DNA of 64,000 nucleotides from Ardenticatena maritima (GTDB lineage: Bacteria > Chloroflexota > Anaerolineae > Ardenticatenales > Ardenticatenaceae): the NCBI RefSeq assembly GCF_001306175.1, contig NZ_LGKN01000003.1, positions 310,001 to 374,000 on the forward strand. Direction: 5' to 3'. The translations under genes were made by a program, and so were the position numbers. Shown piece after piece: positions 54,808 through 62,964 of the stretch. The first letter of the stretch is position 1, and each line of letters begins with the position of its first letter. A model generated the notes under the pieces. That model was given only the letters and a program-made list of their open reading frames with translations, ran no database searches and had not been told where the DNA came from.

Positions 54808-56889
54808 ATGACAGTGCGTGACGAGATGTCCCAAGCTGATGTTCCCGCACCTTCACAATGGGCGCTTTGGGTGGAGCGGCTGGCGGCTATTGCGCGTTGG
54901 CACCCACCCGAAGAAGTGGTGTTGTTGAGCACAGCGGTTTTCGTAGGGGTTGGCACAGGGTATGGTGCGGTTGTTTTTATCTGGCTGATTCAGCAGATTA
55001 CCAATTTGCGGCTGACGTTTGAGCAGCAGATGGGGGTCGTAGGGCTGATTGCCTTTATGGCAATCGCTGGTGTTATTGTGGGGGTGATGGTCTCGCGTTG
55101 GGCGAGTGAAGCCAAAGGGCATGGTGTCCCCGAAGTGATGGAAGCGGTAGCGGTACGTGGTGGGCGCATTCGCCCCCGTGTGGCGCTGGTGAAAATTCTG
55201 GCGTCGGGGTTGACCATTGGTGCCGGTGGGTCGGCTGGGCGTGAAGGCCCTATCGTGCAGGTGGGGGCGGCGCTTGGCTCCACAGTGGGGCAATTCTTGC
55301 GTTTTTCAAACGACCGCGTGCAGACACTTGTGGCGGCGGGCTCGGCGGCGGGGATTGCCGCAACCTTCAACGCGCCCATTGCCGGCTCGATTTTCGCGCT
55401 GGAAGTGATTTTGGGGCGTTTTAGCGCCCGCAACTTTGGGGCGGTGGTGATTAGCGCCGTCTCGGCGAGTATTATCAGCCGTATTTACCTCGGTGATCAG
55501 CCGGCCTTTGCTGTACCGGCGTATCCCCTGCACCATCTTGGTGAACTTCCCATTTACGTGGTGTTGGGACTGTTGGCGGCAGTGTTGGCGGTCATCTTCA
55601 TTCGTGTGCTTTATGCGTTGGAAGATTTCTTCGACAATTGGTCTGTGCCAATGCCCATCAAAACCGCTTTGGGGATGGTGCTCACGGGGGCGGTCGCTTT
55701 GTTGCTGCCGGGGCGTGAAGTGCTGGGACCCGGCTTGCACATGATTGGTGAGTTGATTGCTGAAAATATCCCGCTCACGTTGCAAATGATGGCGGTCTTG
55801 CTCCTGTTGAAACTGGCGGCGACCAGTTTCACGCTTGGTTCGGGGAACTCGGGCGGTGTTTTTGCGCCGAGCCTCTTCATGGGGGCGGTGCTGGGTGGTA
55901 TCGTCGGGCAGGTCGCCCATGCCATTTGGCCTGATGTGGCGGTGAACCCTGGCGCGTATGCCATTGTTGGCATGGCGGCGACGTTTGCCGGTGCGGCGCG
56001 TGCGCCCATTACGGCAGTGCTTATTGTGTTCGAGATGTCGAACGATTACAAACTGATTTTGCCGCTCATGCTGGCAACCGTGATTGCAACCTTCTTTGCC
56101 GAAGCCTTGTTCAAGGAATCCATCTACACGCTCAAACTCAAACGCAAGGGCATTACCATTCAGGCCGGGCGCGATGTGGACGTGCTGCAGGCGGTGACGG
56201 TGGGCGAAGTGATGAGCCGCGACTTTGGCGCGGTTTCCACGAATACGACCCTCACCGAATTGTCGGACTTCTTTGCCCGCACGCACCGCCACGGTGCGTT
56301 GGTGTTGGATGACAAAGGCAAACTCTGGGGGCTGGTCACCGTCAGCGACCTGGACCGCGCGGTGGAGGAAGGTTTGCCGCGGAGCACACACGTGACGGAA
56401 ATCGGCACACCGCGGGCGCGTTTGGTTGTTGCGTTCCCCGATGAAACCCTCGCCGAAGTGTTGACGCGCATGGGGATTCGCGGCTATGGGCGCTTGCCCG
56501 TGGTTGCGCGTGAAGACCCCACGCATGTGCTGGGCGTCATTCGGCGTGAGGAAGTCATACGGGCGTACAACATGGCGTTGGCGCGCCGTGCGGAACTGCA
56601 ACACCGTGCCAAACGGGCGCAGTTGCGCAATATTGACGGCACTGAATTTGTTGACATTACGTTGAATGAGGGAGATGCGGCGGTTGGCAAACGGCTTGTC
56701 GAGATTGCGCCACTCTTGCCGCAGGACAGCATTATCATCTCTGTGCGCCGTGATGGGCGCATGCTGATTCCGCATGGGCAAACCGTTTTCCAGGCGGGGG
56801 ACAGCATTACCGCATTTGTGCGCACCAGCGATATCGAGCAACTGTTCAACGCGCTCAAATCTGGCGCGGAAACGGCGCAGCAAAGCTGA
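54808..56889 (+). CDS. ClC family chloride channel with CBS pair and C-terminal TrkA-C-like domain
   Basis: A 693-residue ClC protein. The selectivity filter motifs are GHGVPEV (104-110), GSAGREGP (141-148, gating Glu146) and GSGNSGGVFAP. At the position of the internal proton Glu of ClC exchangers the sequence is ALEV with Val200, which favours a channel over an H+/Cl- exchanger. Cytosolic CBS domains span about 468-590. The C-terminal ~80 residues (VDITLNEGDAAVGKRL, IISVRRDGRMLIPHGQT) match a TrkA-C domain that may bind a small ligand. It is transcribed alone. Confidence 0.93.
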   Translation: MTVRDEMSQADVPAPSQWALWVERLAAIARWHPPEEVVLLSTAVFVGVGTGYGAVVFIWLIQQITNLRLTFEQQMGVVGLIAFMAIAGVIVGVMVSRWASEAKGHGVPEVMEAVAVRGGRIRPRVALVKILASGLTIGAGGSAGREGPIVQVGAALGSTVGQFLRFSNDRVQTLVAAGSAAGIAATFNAPIAGSIFALEVILGRFSARNFGAVVISAVSASIISRIYLGDQPAFAVPAYPLHHLGELPIYVVLGLLAAVLAVIFIRVLYALEDFFDNWSVPMPIKTALGMVLTGAVALLLPGREVLGPGLHMIGELIAENIPLTLQMMAVLLLLKLAATSFTLGSGNSGGVFAPSLFMGAVLGGIVGQVAHAIWPDVAVNPGAYAIVGMAATFAGAARAPITAVLIVFEMSNDYKLILPLMLATVIATFFAEALFKESIYTLKLKRKGITIQAGRDVDVLQAVTVGEVMSRDFGAVSTNTTLTELSDFFARTHRHGALVLDDKGKLWGLVTVSDLDRAVEEGLPRSTHVTEIGTPRARLVVAFPDETLAEVLTRMGIRGYGRLPVVAREDPTHVLGVIRREEVIRAYNMALARRAELQHRAKRAQLRNIDGTEFVDITLNEGDAAVGKRLVEIAPLLPQDSIIISVRRDGRMLIPHGQTVFQAGDSITAFVRTSDIEQLFNALKSGAETAQQS

Positions 56890-56920
56890 AACAGGGCGCG
56901 CAGAGCGCACGCACATGTTC

Positions 56921-56957
56921 AACCTGGCAGGTTGGTACACGCCTGCCAGGTTTTTTA
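56921..56957 (+). terminator. Intrinsic terminator after the ClC gene
   Basis: AACCTGGCAGG (56921-56931) pairs with CCTGCCAGGTT (56942-56952), followed by a T-tract. Confidence 0.9.
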
Positions 56958-57050
56958 TGCCAAAAAGGCTTGACGCAGCGGGCGTTTGCTTCTACTGTTT
57001 TGGGGAAAATCGGCGGTCAGATACCGCTATGTGCATGGGAGGAGCGCGAA

Positions 57051-58109
57051 ATGGCTTTCGACGAAACCATCCCAATGCGTCCGGGTGAAGAAATACCGGT
57101 TGAGCGTTTGGCGACCTATTTGCGCGGGCGTTTGCCGGGGAGTGAAAACCCTTTGCGTGTGCGTCAGTTTGGTGGCGGTGCGGCAAACCTGACCTACCTG
57201 CTCGACTACGGCACGCACCAATACGTCTTGCGCCGCCCACCCCAAGGACCGTTGCCGCCCTCGGCGCATGATATGCACCGCGAGTATCGCGTGCTTTCTG
57301 TGCTCTGGCAGGCGTTCCCGCTGGCGCCGCGTGCTTTTCTGTTTTGCGAAGATGAAAGCGTCATCGGTGCGCCCTTTTTCGTCATGGAGCGGCGCGTGGG
57401 TGTGGTGGTACGCCGCGAGATGCCGCCCCAGTTTGCCGCTATCCCCAACGCGGCGCGCTTGATGAGTGCGGCGCTGGTAGATGCGTTGGCTGATTTTCAT
57501 GCAGTGGATTTTGCAGCCTTGGGGTTGAGTGATTTGGGCAAGCCGCAGGGCTTCATCCACCGCCAAATTGAAGGCTGGTATCGGCGCTGGCAAGCCGCCC
57601 AAACGCACGATTTGCCGCTGATGGATGAGTTGCATGCCTGGCTGTTGGCGCATGAACCGCCCGAACAGCCCCCGACGCTTGTACATAACGATTACAAACT
57701 TGACAACGCCATGTTTGCCGAGGACGACCCCGCGCGCCTGGTGGCGATTTTTGATTGGGATATGTGCACGCTGGGCGACCCATTGAGTGATGTGGGGGCG
57801 CTGCTGGCCTACTGGACGGAGCCTGACGACCCACCGCATATGCGGGCGATGGCCGCCTGGATTATGCCCACGGGGTATGATTTTATGCGTCGTGAAGAGC
57901 TGGTTGAACGGTACGCCCAGCGCAGTGGCCGCGATGTTCGGCATATCGGGTTCTACCACACATTGGGGCTCTACCGCATCGTGGTCATTCTCGCGCAAAT
58001 TTACAAACGCTATGTCGCGGGGCAAACGCAAGATGAACGCTTTGCCGCCTTTGGGACACTCATTCCACTGGTTGCGCAAGCCGCTGCGGATGTTGCAGCG
58101 CGGGTGTAA
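57051..58109 (+). CDS. Phosphotransferase family protein (APH/ACAD10-like kinase fold)
   Basis: A 352-residue protein of the aminoglycoside-phosphotransferase fold. It has QFGGGAANLTYLLDY (nucleotide loop), YVLRRPPQG with the Lys/Arg strand, the Brenner-type motif VHNDYKLDNAMF and the metal-binding IFDWDMCTLGDPLSDVG. The RPPQGPLPPSAHDMHREYRV segment is typical of ACAD10/11 N-terminal-like kinases linked to acyl-CoA and hydroxy-acid metabolism, not antibiotic resistance. ATG 57051 follows GGGAGGAG at 57037-57044. The frame is open further upstream without support. Confidence 0.9.
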   Translation: MAFDETIPMRPGEEIPVERLATYLRGRLPGSENPLRVRQFGGGAANLTYLLDYGTHQYVLRRPPQGPLPPSAHDMHREYRVLSVLWQAFPLAPRAFLFCEDESVIGAPFFVMERRVGVVVRREMPPQFAAIPNAARLMSAALVDALADFHAVDFAALGLSDLGKPQGFIHRQIEGWYRRWQAAQTHDLPLMDELHAWLLAHEPPEQPPTLVHNDYKLDNAMFAEDDPARLVAIFDWDMCTLGDPLSDVGALLAYWTEPDDPPHMRAMAAWIMPTGYDFMRREELVERYAQRSGRDVRHIGFYHTLGLYRIVVILAQIYKRYVAGQTQDERFAAFGTLIPLVAQAAADVAARV

Positions 58110-58235
58110 AGCAACAAAATGCGCTCCTGTATGAATGAACGATCATTTTGCATTTACAATCCGTTCACGCTTTTTTGATAAACCATTTCTACCATGGGAG
58201 CAGAAACGCCAACCGAGTGATGAAAGGAGGCTCCC

Positions 58236-58340
58236 ATGGGCAAGAAGAAGGATCCGCGCAAGATCGCCGAGGAACTGGACAAGAAGTTGGGTCCCAGCAA
58301 GGATATCCGCGACATCGTCAAGAAGAAAAAGAAGAAATAA
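58236..58340 (+). CDS. 34-residue Lys-rich small protein
   Basis: A short frame with a very strong ribosome binding site (GAAAGGAGG, 5 nt before ATG) and its own terminator. The product begins MGKKKDPRKIAEELDKKLG, continues PSKDIRDIVK and ends in a run of six to seven Lys. It has about 14 Lys in 34 residues, with one amphipathic helix likely. The composition suggests nucleic-acid or ribosome binding. I do not recognise a family. The regulatory signals on both sides make it a real gene rather than chance. Confidence 0.75.
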   Translation: MGKKKDPRKIAEELDKKLGPSKDIRDIVKKKKKK

Positions 58341-58368
58341 CCCCGTTTGCCGACATGCTGCCAATCCT

Positions 58369-58394
58369 AGCCCACCAACACGGTGGGCTTTTTT
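58369..58394 (+). terminator. Intrinsic terminator after the small Lys-rich gene
   Basis: AGCCCACC (58369-58376) pairs with GGTGGGCT (58382-58389), followed by TTTTT. Confidence 0.9.
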
Positions 58395-58511
58395 GTTAGT
58401 GCCAGATGTCTCTGTTTTCAAGGAAATATCCCCCACAAGCGTTTTGGCGCATCGTCCACTGTGTGGCATAATTCGCCAGTCCCACAAATCCCGAACCTGG
58501 TAAAGTAACAG

Positions 58512-59939
58512 ATGCCTGCAACGATGTCAGAAGAACCGGTTTTGAGCCCGCGAGAACTGGAAGTTTTGGAATTGGTCGCCAAAGGGGCAACCAATCAGGA
58601 AATTGCCCGCGAACTCCACATTAGCCCCAACACCGTGAAGGTGCATTTGCGCAATATCTATGAAAAATTGGGCGTCTCTTCGCGCACCGAGGCTTCCATG
58701 GTCGGGTTGCGCGACGGCTTGATTACATTGCCGGGGGTTGAACAGCCCGCCGAATCACCCGAAGCCGAAACAACACCCCCGCCAGATGCAGCGCCCGCGT
58801 CTGAAGCCGTCTCGCCCACCGTGTCTGAGCTGCCTGTCGCCGCGTCGGAAGGAGCAACGGACGCAACAGCCCCAGCCCCAGCCTCAACTACCGAGACGGC
58901 GCCTGTTGTGCGCCCGCGTGAGCGCGCATGGACGCAGTGGATTGTAGGGAGTGGTGTTGTTGCGGTGATGCTTTTGCTCATGGTGATCATGTGGCGGTTG
59001 TTCCAGCCTTCTGCTGAAGAGCAGCCGGCAACCGTATTTGTGAGTGCCGAGCAACTTGTGCAACGGTGGGTGGCGCTTCAGCCAATGCCCGCCCCGTTGG
59101 CTGATATGGCCGCTACGCCGACCGACCGCTTCTTGGCGCTGGTTGGTGGTGAAAGCGAAAATGGGATGACCAGCGCCTTCTGGCTCTATGACGCCCAAGC
59201 GGATACATGGCAAGAAAGTGTTGCTGTGCCGCTTGCGCTACGTCATGCACAAAGCGCCTGGCTTGGCGGGCGGCTTTACCTTGCAGGTGGGGAAACAGCC
59301 GACGGCAGCGTGAGCGATGCCGTGTGGGTCTATACGCCTGACACAGAAACATGGGAACAGGGCGCACCGCTTCCCGCACCGCGCAGCCGTGGCGCAATGG
59401 TGGCGTTTGAAGGCGCGCTCTATCTCATCGGCGGGTGGGATGGCGCGCAGGCGCAGGCAACGATTTGGCGCTACTCCCCGGATGAAGATGCCTGGACGGA
59501 AACGGCCACGCTTGAAGAAGCACGGCTCTTTCCCGCGGCAGCCGTTACGCGGCAAGGGCTCTTTGTCTATGGAGGGGAAACGCCCGATGGTGCTCCAACT
59601 GATGAGGGGTGGCAGATACGCAAGGATGGTACGCAGCTGCTCCTTGAGCCGGTGCGCCCCTTGCCTGTGCCCATGGCGCGTGTCTCAGCGGCGGTGCTCG
59701 CCGAAACATTGTACTTCTTCGATGGAAAAGGTATCTGGCATTCCAACCCCAATACACAAGAATGGACGTACATACCGCTACCGGAAGGGCAAGCACAAAT
59801 AGGGGGCGCTTTCCTTGCCGCCGACCCCTATCTCTACATCATGGGCGGTCGCGACACCGATGGGCGCCTCACTGCTGCTGTTTGGCGCTACACGGCGCTT
59901 TTCCGCACATTTGCGCCCATCGTGCCGGGGGGGCAGTAA
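58512..59939 (+). CDS. Membrane-tethered LuxR-type HTH protein with extracellular Kelch domain
   Basis: A 475-residue protein. Residues about 9-70 form a LuxR-type HTH (LSPRELEVLELVAKGATNQE, then NTVKVHLRNIYEKLGV). A Pro/Ala/Glu-rich linker (about 75-135) leads to one transmembrane helix (143-164). The outer ~300 residues are Kelch repeats, seen as repeated LYLAGGE, LYLIGGWDG and LYIMGGRD blades, probably forming a propeller. The topology suggests a one-component sensor with the DNA-binding domain inside and a ligand or surface-sensing propeller outside. No strong ribosome binding site is visible. ATG 58524 is an alternative start. Confidence 0.88.
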   Translation: MPATMSEEPVLSPRELEVLELVAKGATNQEIARELHISPNTVKVHLRNIYEKLGVSSRTEASMVGLRDGLITLPGVEQPAESPEAETTPPPDAAPASEAVSPTVSELPVAASEGATDATAPAPASTTETAPVVRPRERAWTQWIVGSGVVAVMLLLMVIMWRLFQPSAEEQPATVFVSAEQLVQRWVALQPMPAPLADMAATPTDRFLALVGGESENGMTSAFWLYDAQADTWQESVAVPLALRHAQSAWLGGRLYLAGGETADGSVSDAVWVYTPDTETWEQGAPLPAPRSRGAMVAFEGALYLIGGWDGAQAQATIWRYSPDEDAWTETATLEEARLFPAAAVTRQGLFVYGGETPDGAPTDEGWQIRKDGTQLLLEPVRPLPVPMARVSAAVLAETLYFFDGKGIWHSNPNTQEWTYIPLPEGQAQIGGAFLAADPYLYIMGGRDTDGRLTAAVWRYTALFRTFAPIVPGGQ

Positions 59940-59959
59940 ACAGCCTGTTTACAGCCCCC
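59929..59959. terminator. Inverted repeat spanning both stop codons of converging genes
   Basis: Fifteen-bp arms (59929-59943 and 59945-59959) match with one mismatch. They contain the TAA of the LuxR-Kelch gene and the TAA of the recombinase-like gene. It probably terminates both transcripts. Confidence 0.65.
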
Positions 59960-60911
59960 GCTCGGCCAGAATCGCGATTTTCGGCTCTGTCTCGCGCCAT
60001 GTAATCTCGCTCAACCCCAATTTGCGCCGTAATCGCTCCGGCGGCATTCCCGCTTGCCAATCGCGCACGGCGCAGGTCATGCGCAGCATGGCGAATGAAC
60101 ACCCCTTGACAACCCCGGCTTCTTCGGCAAGCCCCTGCAACACGTATTCCAGATTGCGCGGCGTGCACTCGAAAAGGTGCTCGTCTGGCTCGTACTGTGC
60201 GAGATATTCACGCAACACCTCGGCAAAATCACGGGGCAATGCCAGTTTGCGCTCTTTGTGGGCATGGCGGGGGTCTTTGTAGCGCACATACAGTTCGGGG
60301 GCGTCCGCGTGACTGGTGTCAATGTCGGTCAGTTTAATGTTTGCGCATTCCCCTTTTTTGATGCCCGTTTTGAGAAGCAGCGTAAACAGCAAATAGGGGC
60401 GTGCGTCGGGCGTGTCGGGGTCAAAGCGGCGCCGGCGTGCCACGGCCAAAATGCGCTCGATTTCGTCATCGTACAGAATTTCGGGGAGCGGTGTTGCCGC
60501 ACGTTGGTGAATGATCGGCGCGGCGGGGTCGGTCGGCAGAATGCCTTCATCGTGTAGCCATTTGAAGAACGATTTGAGTGTGGTGATACGCCGTTGATAC
60601 GACTTGGGAGAGCAGGGAACGCCTCGTTCCTCGCGTAGCCACGTCAGGAATTGTTTGAGATGGGCTGTGCGAATCGTGTTGATAGGGGTTGTTTTGCCCA
60701 AATAGCGCATGAGAAGCCGCAAATCGCTGGTGAAGGCTTTGATGGTATGCTGGCTGAATTTTTTGCGGAGCATGTAGTCGCGGTAGGCGTTGATAGCGGC
60801 AGCCAACGTTGCCGTGGGGCGCAATGGTGGCGTTTCGATGATAGGCGCTGATTCATTTGATGGTGTTTCATCGTCGGTGGAAAAGAGCGAAAGTTGACGT
60901 GGTTTCCCCAT
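59949..60911 (-). CDS. Tyrosine-recombinase-fold protein lacking catalytic residues
   Basis: A 320-residue protein with the two-domain layout of XerC/D-type recombinases. The SAM-like N-terminal core-binding domain spans about 35-125 (AINAYRDYMLRKKFSQHTIKAF, LKSFFKWLH) and the catalytic-fold domain about 145-320. The expected Arg of box I is Lys185 (KTGIKKGE). The box II His is Ala274 although Arg277 remains (AMLRMT), the LGH/W position is Leu300 (LGL), and there is no Tyr after residue 256. The protein is therefore probably unable to cut DNA and may be a DNA-binding factor. GGAGG precedes the ATG. Confidence 0.85.
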   Translation of the reverse strand: MGKPRQLSLFSTDDETPSNESAPIIETPPLRPTATLAAAINAYRDYMLRKKFSQHTIKAFTSDLRLLMRYLGKTTPINTIRTAHLKQFLTWLREERGVPCSPKSYQRRITTLKSFFKWLHDEGILPTDPAAPIIHQRAATPLPEILYDDEIERILAVARRRRFDPDTPDARPYLLFTLLLKTGIKKGECANIKLTDIDTSHADAPELYVRYKDPRHAHKERKLALPRDFAEVLREYLAQYEPDEHLFECTPRNLEYVLQGLAEEAGVVKGCSFAMLRMTCAVRDWQAGMPPERLRRKLGLSEITWRETEPKIAILAERGL

Positions 60912-60940
60912 ACCGCCTCCTTTTTTTTCGTATAGCCATT

Positions 60941-60982
60941 TATGCTACACAGAAGCATAGGCCACACGGCGCAACTTGTCAA
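60941..60982 (-). promoter_or_regulatory. Promoter with overlapping palindrome upstream of the recombinase-like gene
   Basis: On the minus strand a perfect TTGACA (60982-60977) is followed after 17 bp by TATGCT (60959-60954). The -10 hexamer is one arm of the inverted repeat TATGCT-N7-AGCATA (60941-60959), a possible operator. Confidence 0.6.
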
Positions 60983-61165
60983 CGACAAGGAAGAAAGCAA
61001 AGGAGTGCAAAGTACAAAAGTCCCTTTGATTGAAAAAAGGGACCAGCAAGCCCCATGACCCTTTTCCTAGGATTTTCAACAAAAATACCTTTTCTAATTG
61101 TTCCATTTTTGTGCTTTTTCACGTATACTTACAAGGAGACAGTTCAATCACCAAAGGAGTCTCTT

Positions 61166-61540
61166 ATGAGCGCACGTATTCTTGTGCTGGAAGACAATCA
61201 GGAACTGCTCGCCCTCTATCAGAAAATGCTCTCTGCTCTAGGCGGCTACGACGTCGAAGCCGTTTCGACAATATACGATGCCACGCGCGCCTTACAGACA
61301 CGCCATTTTGACTTTTTCATCTGCGATTTGAACCTTGTGCAAGAAAACAGTTTCGACTTCCTGCGCCGTTGGACATCCATGCTGCAACATGATGGGACCC
61401 ACATCCTGGTTGTCTCCGCGGAGTCGCAGTATATGCCGATGGTGCAGGAACTGGGGATTGAGTTTTTCCTCGTGAAGCCCATTGACATGCAAGCGCTGCT
61501 TGATTTACTCGGACGCTTGAAGCACCAACCTCTTTCATAA
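61166..61540 (+). CDS. Single-domain response regulator
   Basis: A 124-residue receiver domain without an output domain. The acidic pair is in LVLEDNQE (Glu9/Asp10), the phosphoacceptor is Asp54 (FICDLNL), the switch Ser is in VVSAES and Lys104 is in VKPID, so the phosphorylation site is intact. AAAGGAG precedes ATG 61166 and TATACT (61124-61129) could be its -10 element. No histidine kinase is nearby, so its partner is unknown. It may act by protein-protein contact. Confidence 0.92.
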   Translation: MSARILVLEDNQELLALYQKMLSALGGYDVEAVSTIYDATRALQTRHFDFFICDLNLVQENSFDFLRRWTSMLQHDGTHILVVSAESQYMPMVQELGIEFFLVKPIDMQALLDLLGRLKHQPLS

Positions 61541-61573
61541 GCCCCGTCCAACGTCTCACACCCCGCACTCGAA

Positions 61574-61601
61574 ATGCCACGCATGGCGCGTGGCATTTTT
61601 G
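61574..61601 (+). terminator. Intrinsic terminator after the response regulator
   Basis: ATGCCACGC (61574-61582) pairs with GCGTGGCAT (61588-61596), followed by a T-tract. Confidence 0.9.
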
Positions 61602-61616
61602 ATTCACACACCATAC

Positions 61617-61646
61617 TTGACAGGTCTCCCCCTCTCTTGGTAGAGT
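61617..61646 (+). promoter_or_regulatory. Predicted promoter of the baeRF gene
   Basis: A perfect TTGACA (61617-61622), an 18-bp spacer and TAGAGT (61641-61646). Confidence 0.5.
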
Positions 61647-61718
61647 ACAAGCACGCCCCACACGCCACCCATCCGCACATTGAAAGGTCGAGCAAGTCAC
61701 GGACGAAAGGAGTAGTCT

Positions 61719-62894
61719 ATGGCATATCTGACCCGCGACCAATTACGCAGCCTCATGGAGTATCGTGCCCCATCATGCGTGACCATCTACATGCCCACCC
61801 TTGGTGTGGGACCGGAGACGCAAAAATTCCCCATCCACCTCAAGAACTTGCTCGCCGAAGCCCAGGAGCGGCTGATTGAACGAGGGATGCGCGCCCCCGA
61901 CGCTGAGGCTTTGTTGCAGCCGGCGCGCGCCGTTCTGGATGATCGACTTTTCTGGCGGAATGCGAGTCGTACACTGGCGATGTTTGTGGGGCCCAATCTG
62001 TTTGAGACGTATCATTTGCCGCACGATACACGTGAGCTCGTGTATGTCGCCGACCGCTTTGCCATCAAGCCTTTGTTGCGGCTGTTCGCCAATGATGGAC
62101 GTTTCTATGTCCTCGCACTCAACCTGGGGGGCGTGCGGCTGTATGAAGGCAGCAAATACACGTTGCACGAAGTCGCCGCCGAGAGCATGCCGAAGAGTTT
62201 AGGTGAAATTTTGCAGTACGATGAATTTGAACGCACATTGCAATTCCACAGTGGCGTGGTTGCTCAAACTGACCGCGGGACAACCGGCTCGGTCGTCTTC
62301 CACGGGCAGGGGGGCGGCGGCGATGAGAACTGGCGCAAAGAGGCAATGGTACGCTACCTCAAAGCCGTAGATGCGGGGCTTCGCGAGATGTTGGGCGCCG
62401 AGCAGCCTTGGGTTGTGCTGGCTGGGGTGGCGCATTTGCGTGGTATTTTTCGCGAAGTTTCCCGCTACCCGCGCCTTGCGCCCAACGATATTGACGCGAA
62501 CCCGGACACCCTCTCGTCTGACGAATTGCATGCACGCGCATACGGCATTATGCGCCCCATTTTCATGGAGCGCGAAAAGGATGCCATTGCGCTTTTTGAG
62601 CACTTGCTGGGCACACAAAGCCCCCGCGCCGCCACCGAGATGCGCGAAATTGTACCGGCGGCTTATTTTGCCCGCGTTGAGGTACTCTTTGCCGATGTTG
62701 ATCGCCCTGTGTGGGGGACGTTCAATCGTGAATCGGGCGATGTGAGCATCCATGCCGAACAAACGCCTGAAAGCATTGACCTTCTCGATTTTGCGGTCGT
62801 CCATACGTTGCGCAACGGGGGGACAGTGTTCGCCTTGCCATCCGAGCGGATGCCCGCTACAACGACGCCTGTCGCCGCCATCTTCCGATACTGA
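61719..62894 (+). CDS. baeRF-type protein (bacterial eRF1-like family)
   Basis: A 391-residue protein of the bacterial archaeo-eukaryotic release-factor-like group. The N-terminal part shows CVTIYMPTLGVGPETQKFPIHLKNLLAEA and the core FYVLALNLGGVRLYEGSKYTLHEV. A Gly-rich loop (about 195-205, GQGGGGDEN) lies where eRF1 proteins carry the GGQ motif. The C-terminal part resembles the eRF1 domain 3 (AVVHTLRNGGTVFALP). Members are proposed to act at stalled ribosomes or in defence or stress. It is a single-gene unit with its own promoter and terminator. The subfamily assignment (RF7-like) is uncertain. Confidence 0.8.
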   Translation: MAYLTRDQLRSLMEYRAPSCVTIYMPTLGVGPETQKFPIHLKNLLAEAQERLIERGMRAPDAEALLQPARAVLDDRLFWRNASRTLAMFVGPNLFETYHLPHDTRELVYVADRFAIKPLLRLFANDGRFYVLALNLGGVRLYEGSKYTLHEVAAESMPKSLGEILQYDEFERTLQFHSGVVAQTDRGTTGSVVFHGQGGGGDENWRKEAMVRYLKAVDAGLREMLGAEQPWVVLAGVAHLRGIFREVSRYPRLAPNDIDANPDTLSSDELHARAYGIMRPIFMEREKDAIALFEHLLGTQSPRAATEMREIVPAAYFARVEVLFADVDRPVWGTFNRESGDVSIHAEQTPESIDLLDFAVVHTLRNGGTVFALPSERMPATTTPVAAIFRY

Positions 62895-62914
62895 TGGCGC
62901 ACCTGGCAACAAAA

Positions 62915-62944
62915 AACGGCTCTCGCACAGAGAGCCGTTTTTTC
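62915..62944. terminator. Terminator between baeRF and FHA-winged-helix genes
   Basis: AACGGCTCTC (62915-62924) and GAGAGCCGTT (62930-62939) form a perfect 10-bp stem with A and T tracts on either side, serving both converging genes. Confidence 0.9.
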
Positions 62945-62964
62945 ATGCAGCAAAGTGGCGGGCG

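Noticed and set aside
57051-58109. Antibiotic-resistance aminoglycoside phosphotransferase
   Set aside because: The fold matches, but the internal motifs fit the ACAD10/11-like kinase group and there is no mobile-element context.
60983-61165. Hairpin GTCCCTTT/AAAGGGAC near 61020 as a riboswitch of the response-regulator gene
   Set aside because: It lies upstream of the predicted -10 element at 61124 and would not be in the transcript. No known riboswitch pattern is visible.
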